A stretch of 7,055 bases of DNA. Source: RH-AL1 sp050013235 (GTDB lineage Bacteria > Pseudomonadota > Alphaproteobacteria > Rhizobiales > Beijerinckiaceae). The translations under genes were made by a program, and so were the position numbers. The notes under the pieces are model-generated. The model ran no database searches, was not told where the DNA came from, and was given only the letters and a program-made list of their open reading frames with translations. Below, one piece after another: positions 5,021 through 7,055 of this stretch (position 1 is its first letter; each line of letters begins with the position of its first letter). The stretch spans positions 1 to 7,055 of the forward strand of contig JBEKFQ010000153.1 in assembly GCA_050013235.1 (NCBI GenBank), given 5' to 3'.

Positions 5021-6565
5021 CTAGAAGTGCCAGGTCAGATCGGACGAGACGACGACGACCTCATGCTTGGTTCCATTGTCGAAAGCGGCTTGATCGAGCG
5101 AATGGTACCAGGCGATTTCTGGCCGTATCTCGACCGAGGGCGAGAACCAATGCTGCCAGCCAAACGCTTGGTTGAAGTAGCGGGTCGTGTATCCGGTCCG
5201 CTGACCTTTTTCGTCATTGTAGAATTCGCCCCGGAGCGAAAGATTGTTCAGCGAGTCGATCTTATAGTTCAGGTAGGCCAAAAGCGCGTATTCCTGAGCG
5301 GTACATTGGGTTGCGCCGTTCTGGCAATGCGCTTCGAGGGGTGCATTGGTCATGTATTGGAATGCCGTGTTGGCATAGCCTTGCGTGACGTCCAAGACGT
5401 TCTTTTCATATTCGTAGTAAGATTCGAACGAGATGTGCCACTGATCGTTGAATTTATGATAGATGGTGCCGCCATACCATTGAAGGTTATTATATCCCCA
5501 AGTGCCATTATTGATGCCATTGGCGCAACCGTAGAAGTTGTCGTTGCCTGAATCGGTTTGATATTGGAGGCAGCCGGTGAAGCTCGGCTGAGTGCCGGGA
5601 TCACGTTGGCCGGTATAGCCCGGCAAAGAAACGGTCTTGGCGTTCCACGGCACTGTTTCCGTACCCGCGCTCACACCGAACTGCGCCAGCCAGTTTTTGG
5701 TGATTTTCAACGTCCCGATCAGACCGGTGTTGGTGTAATTGTCCAGCGCATAGGTCATCGAATGCGAATACATGTAATTGTTCGGCGCGAGCTGCGCTTC
5801 GATGTCGGGGACCGAGATGTAGCGGCCGGCCCGGAGGAGAAGACCTTCCGCGAATTGCGGCAGGTAGAGTTCGCCATAGACCATCGGCATATCATAGCCT
5901 TCGAAATGGTTATGATACACATACTGATTGCTGAACACGCCTAAGGCCGTCGTATAGCGATAGTTCTCGCCATAGATACCGCTTACGCGAAAGCCCCAAT
6001 CCCAATGGGACTGTTGAACGGTATCGGGAACGCGTTCCACGTAGAGCACAGCTTGATCGAGCATGGCTTGATTCGGGCTATACGAATAGGCTGCCGGAGC
6101 ATTGCCGCCATAGCCGGTCTTCGCGGTACTGACGTTGCCGCCCACGGTGACCCAGCCATAGACTTGAATATGCTGGTCTTCCAACCATTTGCCGGGCGCC
6201 GACGTCGCAGGTAGCAGCGCTTTTTGCAACGGCGTATCGACCGCGTTCGGAATGGCGCCGCCAATCGTCGAGGCGCCACCGAAGGGCCATTCGACGAAGG
6301 GGTAAGGTGGCGAGGTCTCGGGCTGCGGCGCGATCTGATCCAAGCCGCGGCGGGCGGGCGGAAGCGGCGCCGCACGGGGGTCGGTTACAGGAGCATCCTT
6401 GCCCCATTCGTCGGCATAGGCGTGATAGAGGCGGCCGAAGAAATTGTCTCCGAATGGATCAACGGGCGATGCCGCCAATGTCGGCAAATCCGCCGCGAAA
6501 GCCGGGGCCCCGCTGACCAGAAGCGCAACGAGTGCCGCCCCTCTGCTTAACTCTCGCATCCTCAT
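5021..6565 (-). CDS. Outer-membrane beta-barrel porin, BBP2/OmpL-like, 514 aa
   Basis: Probable outer-membrane channel. A cleavable signal peptide (residues 1-24, MRMRELSRGAALVALLVSGA then PAFA before ADLP) is followed by a Pro-rich segment (about 30-125, with APLPPARRG and PQPETSPPYPF) that is probably periplasmic. The barrel starts near IQVYGWVTVGGNVS (133-146). Alternating aromatic/polar strands run to the end. They include DMPMVYGELYLPQ (225-237), LLLRAGRYISVPDIEAQLAPNN (242-263) and MYSHSMTYALDNYTNTGL (265-282), which match the BBP2-type 'YSHS...TGL' region as I recall it. The last strand ends VVVSSDLTWHF, with the C-terminal Phe that the BAM machinery recognises. Two close cysteine pairs (C332/C347, C414/C421) sit in Gly/Asn-rich loop-like segments and may form disulfides. 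ATG 6565 is preferred over 6559 because AGGGGGA lies 8 bases upstream. The substrate cannot be told. The gene is a single unit with a palindromic leader. Confidence 0.87.
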   Translation of the reverse strand: MRMRELSRGAALVALLVSGAPAFAADLPTLAASPVDPFGDNFFGRLYHAYADEWGKDAPVTDPRAAPLPPARRGLDQIAPQPETSPPYPFVEWPFGGASTIGGAIPNAVDTPLQKALLPATSAPGKWLEDQHIQVYGWVTVGGNVSTAKTGYGGNAPAAYSYSPNQAMLDQAVLYVERVPDTVQQSHWDWGFRVSGIYGENYRYTTALGVFSNQYVYHNHFEGYDMPMVYGELYLPQFAEGLLLRAGRYISVPDIEAQLAPNNYMYSHSMTYALDNYTNTGLIGTLKITKNWLAQFGVSAGTETVPWNAKTVSLPGYTGQRDPGTQPSFTGCLQYQTDSGNDNFYGCANGINNGTWGYNNLQWYGGTIYHKFNDQWHISFESYYEYEKNVLDVTQGYANTAFQYMTNAPLEAHCQNGATQCTAQEYALLAYLNYKIDSLNNLSLRGEFYNDEKGQRTGYTTRYFNQAFGWQHWFSPSVEIRPEIAWYHSLDQAAFDNGTKHEVVVVSSDLTWHF

Positions 6566-6573
6566 ATGACTAG

Positions 6574-6580
6574 TCCCCCT
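6574..6580 (-). promoter_or_regulatory. Ribosome binding site of the porin gene
   Basis: AGGGGGA on the minus strand ends 8 bases before the ATG at 6565. With the alternative ATG at 6559 the spacing would be 14 bases, so the first ATG is preferred. Confidence 0.65.
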
Positions 6581-6606
6581 TATTCTTCAAAGCAAAAGGC
6601 CCGGCG

Positions 6607-6682
6607 TCAGACAATGTAACGCTCATACCGATGACATTCGAATGTCATCGGCTTGCCGCGATGCATATTCCGGATTGTCTGA
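6607..6682. repeat. 9-bp inverted repeat surrounding the porin-leader palindrome
   Basis: TCAGACAAT (6607-6615) and ATTGTCTGA (6674-6682) are exact reverse complements on either side of the 24-bp palindrome, with gaps of 12 and 22 bases. Together they could fold into a two-level stem in the porin mRNA leader, or mark the ends of a tiny palindromic element. Confidence 0.6.
6628..6651. promoter_or_regulatory. Perfect 24-bp palindrome upstream of the porin gene
   Basis: The half-site CCGATGACATTC is followed immediately by its exact reverse complement, with no mismatch and no spacer. It lies 62 bp upstream of the porin ATG. It could be an operator for a dimeric regulator or, if transcribed, a 10-bp RNA hairpin with a 4-base loop just ahead of the ribosome binding site. 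The protein that would bind it is unknown. Confidence 0.7.
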
Positions 6683-7055
6683 ACCGCTCGATCTCGCCGC
6701 AGATACTGGTTGCGGAGATTCGGTGGTTGCCCGGCGCCTTTCGTAAAGGCAGAAAACTTCAGTTCGCCGTATAAATTCAATGTTGTTTTCGGAATATTGC
6801 CACAATGTCAGCTGCTTCAAATGAGGTTTGACATAAATGTTACACTATTCCCGTGTGGCTAATGCAGAGAAAAACATGGTCGAACCTGCGCTTCGGCCTT
6901 AGTATTGATCGTGGCTGCCTCTTTTGTAGCCGTTTTTGGCAACAGGGGCGAAACCCCGGGCGGCGGCTTGATATTTTTGTAGGCTTGGCGGGCATGTTCT
7001 GATTCATTCTGGGAATGAAACAGCTGCCCGACATCGACGCGTTATCCGCCCCGGA
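6683..7055. other. Gene-free right end of the window, porin upstream region
   Basis: No confident gene. A perfect hairpin GCCTTT-CGT-AAAGGC lies at 6736-6750, without a U-tract. A TTGACA word occurs at 6828-6833 on the plus strand, but no -10 box sits at the right distance. A hairpin TTCATTC-TGG-GAATGAA is at 7003-7019. A 46-codon plus-strand frame from ATG 6862 to TGA 7000-7002 has a weak start and no family resemblance. An overlapping frame (6881-6982) encodes a hydrophobic stretch but has no ATG. The porin promoter is expected in 6690-6850 but was not identified. Confidence 0.45.

Noticed and set aside
5027..5551. 174-codon plus-strand frame
   Set aside because: It lies wholly antisense to the porin gene, whose signal peptide, barrel pattern and terminal Phe are convincing.
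6828..6833. TTGACA as a plus-strand -35 box
   Set aside because: No acceptable -10 sequence at 15-19 bp and no convincing gene downstream.
1..7055. CRISPR arrays, tRNA or rRNA genes, toxin-antitoxin or defence system
   Set aside because: No regularly spaced repeats and no tRNA- or rRNA-like sequence were seen. The XRE gene has no toxin partner; its divergent neighbour is an envelope-type protein.

Overview
The window reads as an accessory, mobile-element-scarred stretch of a GC-rich alphaproteobacterial chromosome or large plasmid, most likely Rhizobiales-like. The clues are a MucR/Ros-family regulator, insertion-sequence remnants of types I associate with that group (IS630, IS1111-type IS110, IS481), and a BBP2-like outer-membrane porin. 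This is recognition from memory; no search was run, so genus level is not claimed.

Left part (1-1613): two broken transposase genes are fused end to end. An IS630-family C-terminal fragment has an internal deletion that removes its second catalytic Asp. At about 358/359 it runs straight into the C-terminal two thirds of an IS1111-type transposase that lacks its DEDD domain. The IS1111-type non-coding 3' tail (989 to about 1260) is still present and could encode the guide (bridge/seek) RNA of the former element. About 350 bp without a recognisable gene follow.

Middle (1614-3904): three probably intact genes. A 79-aa XRE-type helix-turn-helix regulator (minus) is divergent from a 269-aa exported or membrane-anchored protein (plus). 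The latter is built from two copies of a four-cysteine module of about 65 residues. The intergenic space holds a 31-bp dyad that is a good operator candidate. After about 570 bp of gene-free DNA comes a MucR/Ros-like zinc-finger regulator (minus) with an eroded metal site and an AT-hook-like tail.

Right part (4100-7055): an IS481-family transposase pseudogene, with two apparent frameshifts and a nonsense codon, ends beside a convergent 514-aa outer-membrane beta-barrel gene (minus). The porin leader contains a perfect 24-bp palindrome nested inside a 9-bp inverted repeat. The last roughly 370 bp hold no confident gene.

The genes do not form one operon or an evident defence or biosynthetic system. 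The items most worth following are the duplicated four-Cys protein with its XRE partner and operator, the atypical MucR, the possible guide-RNA tail, and the palindromic porin leader.
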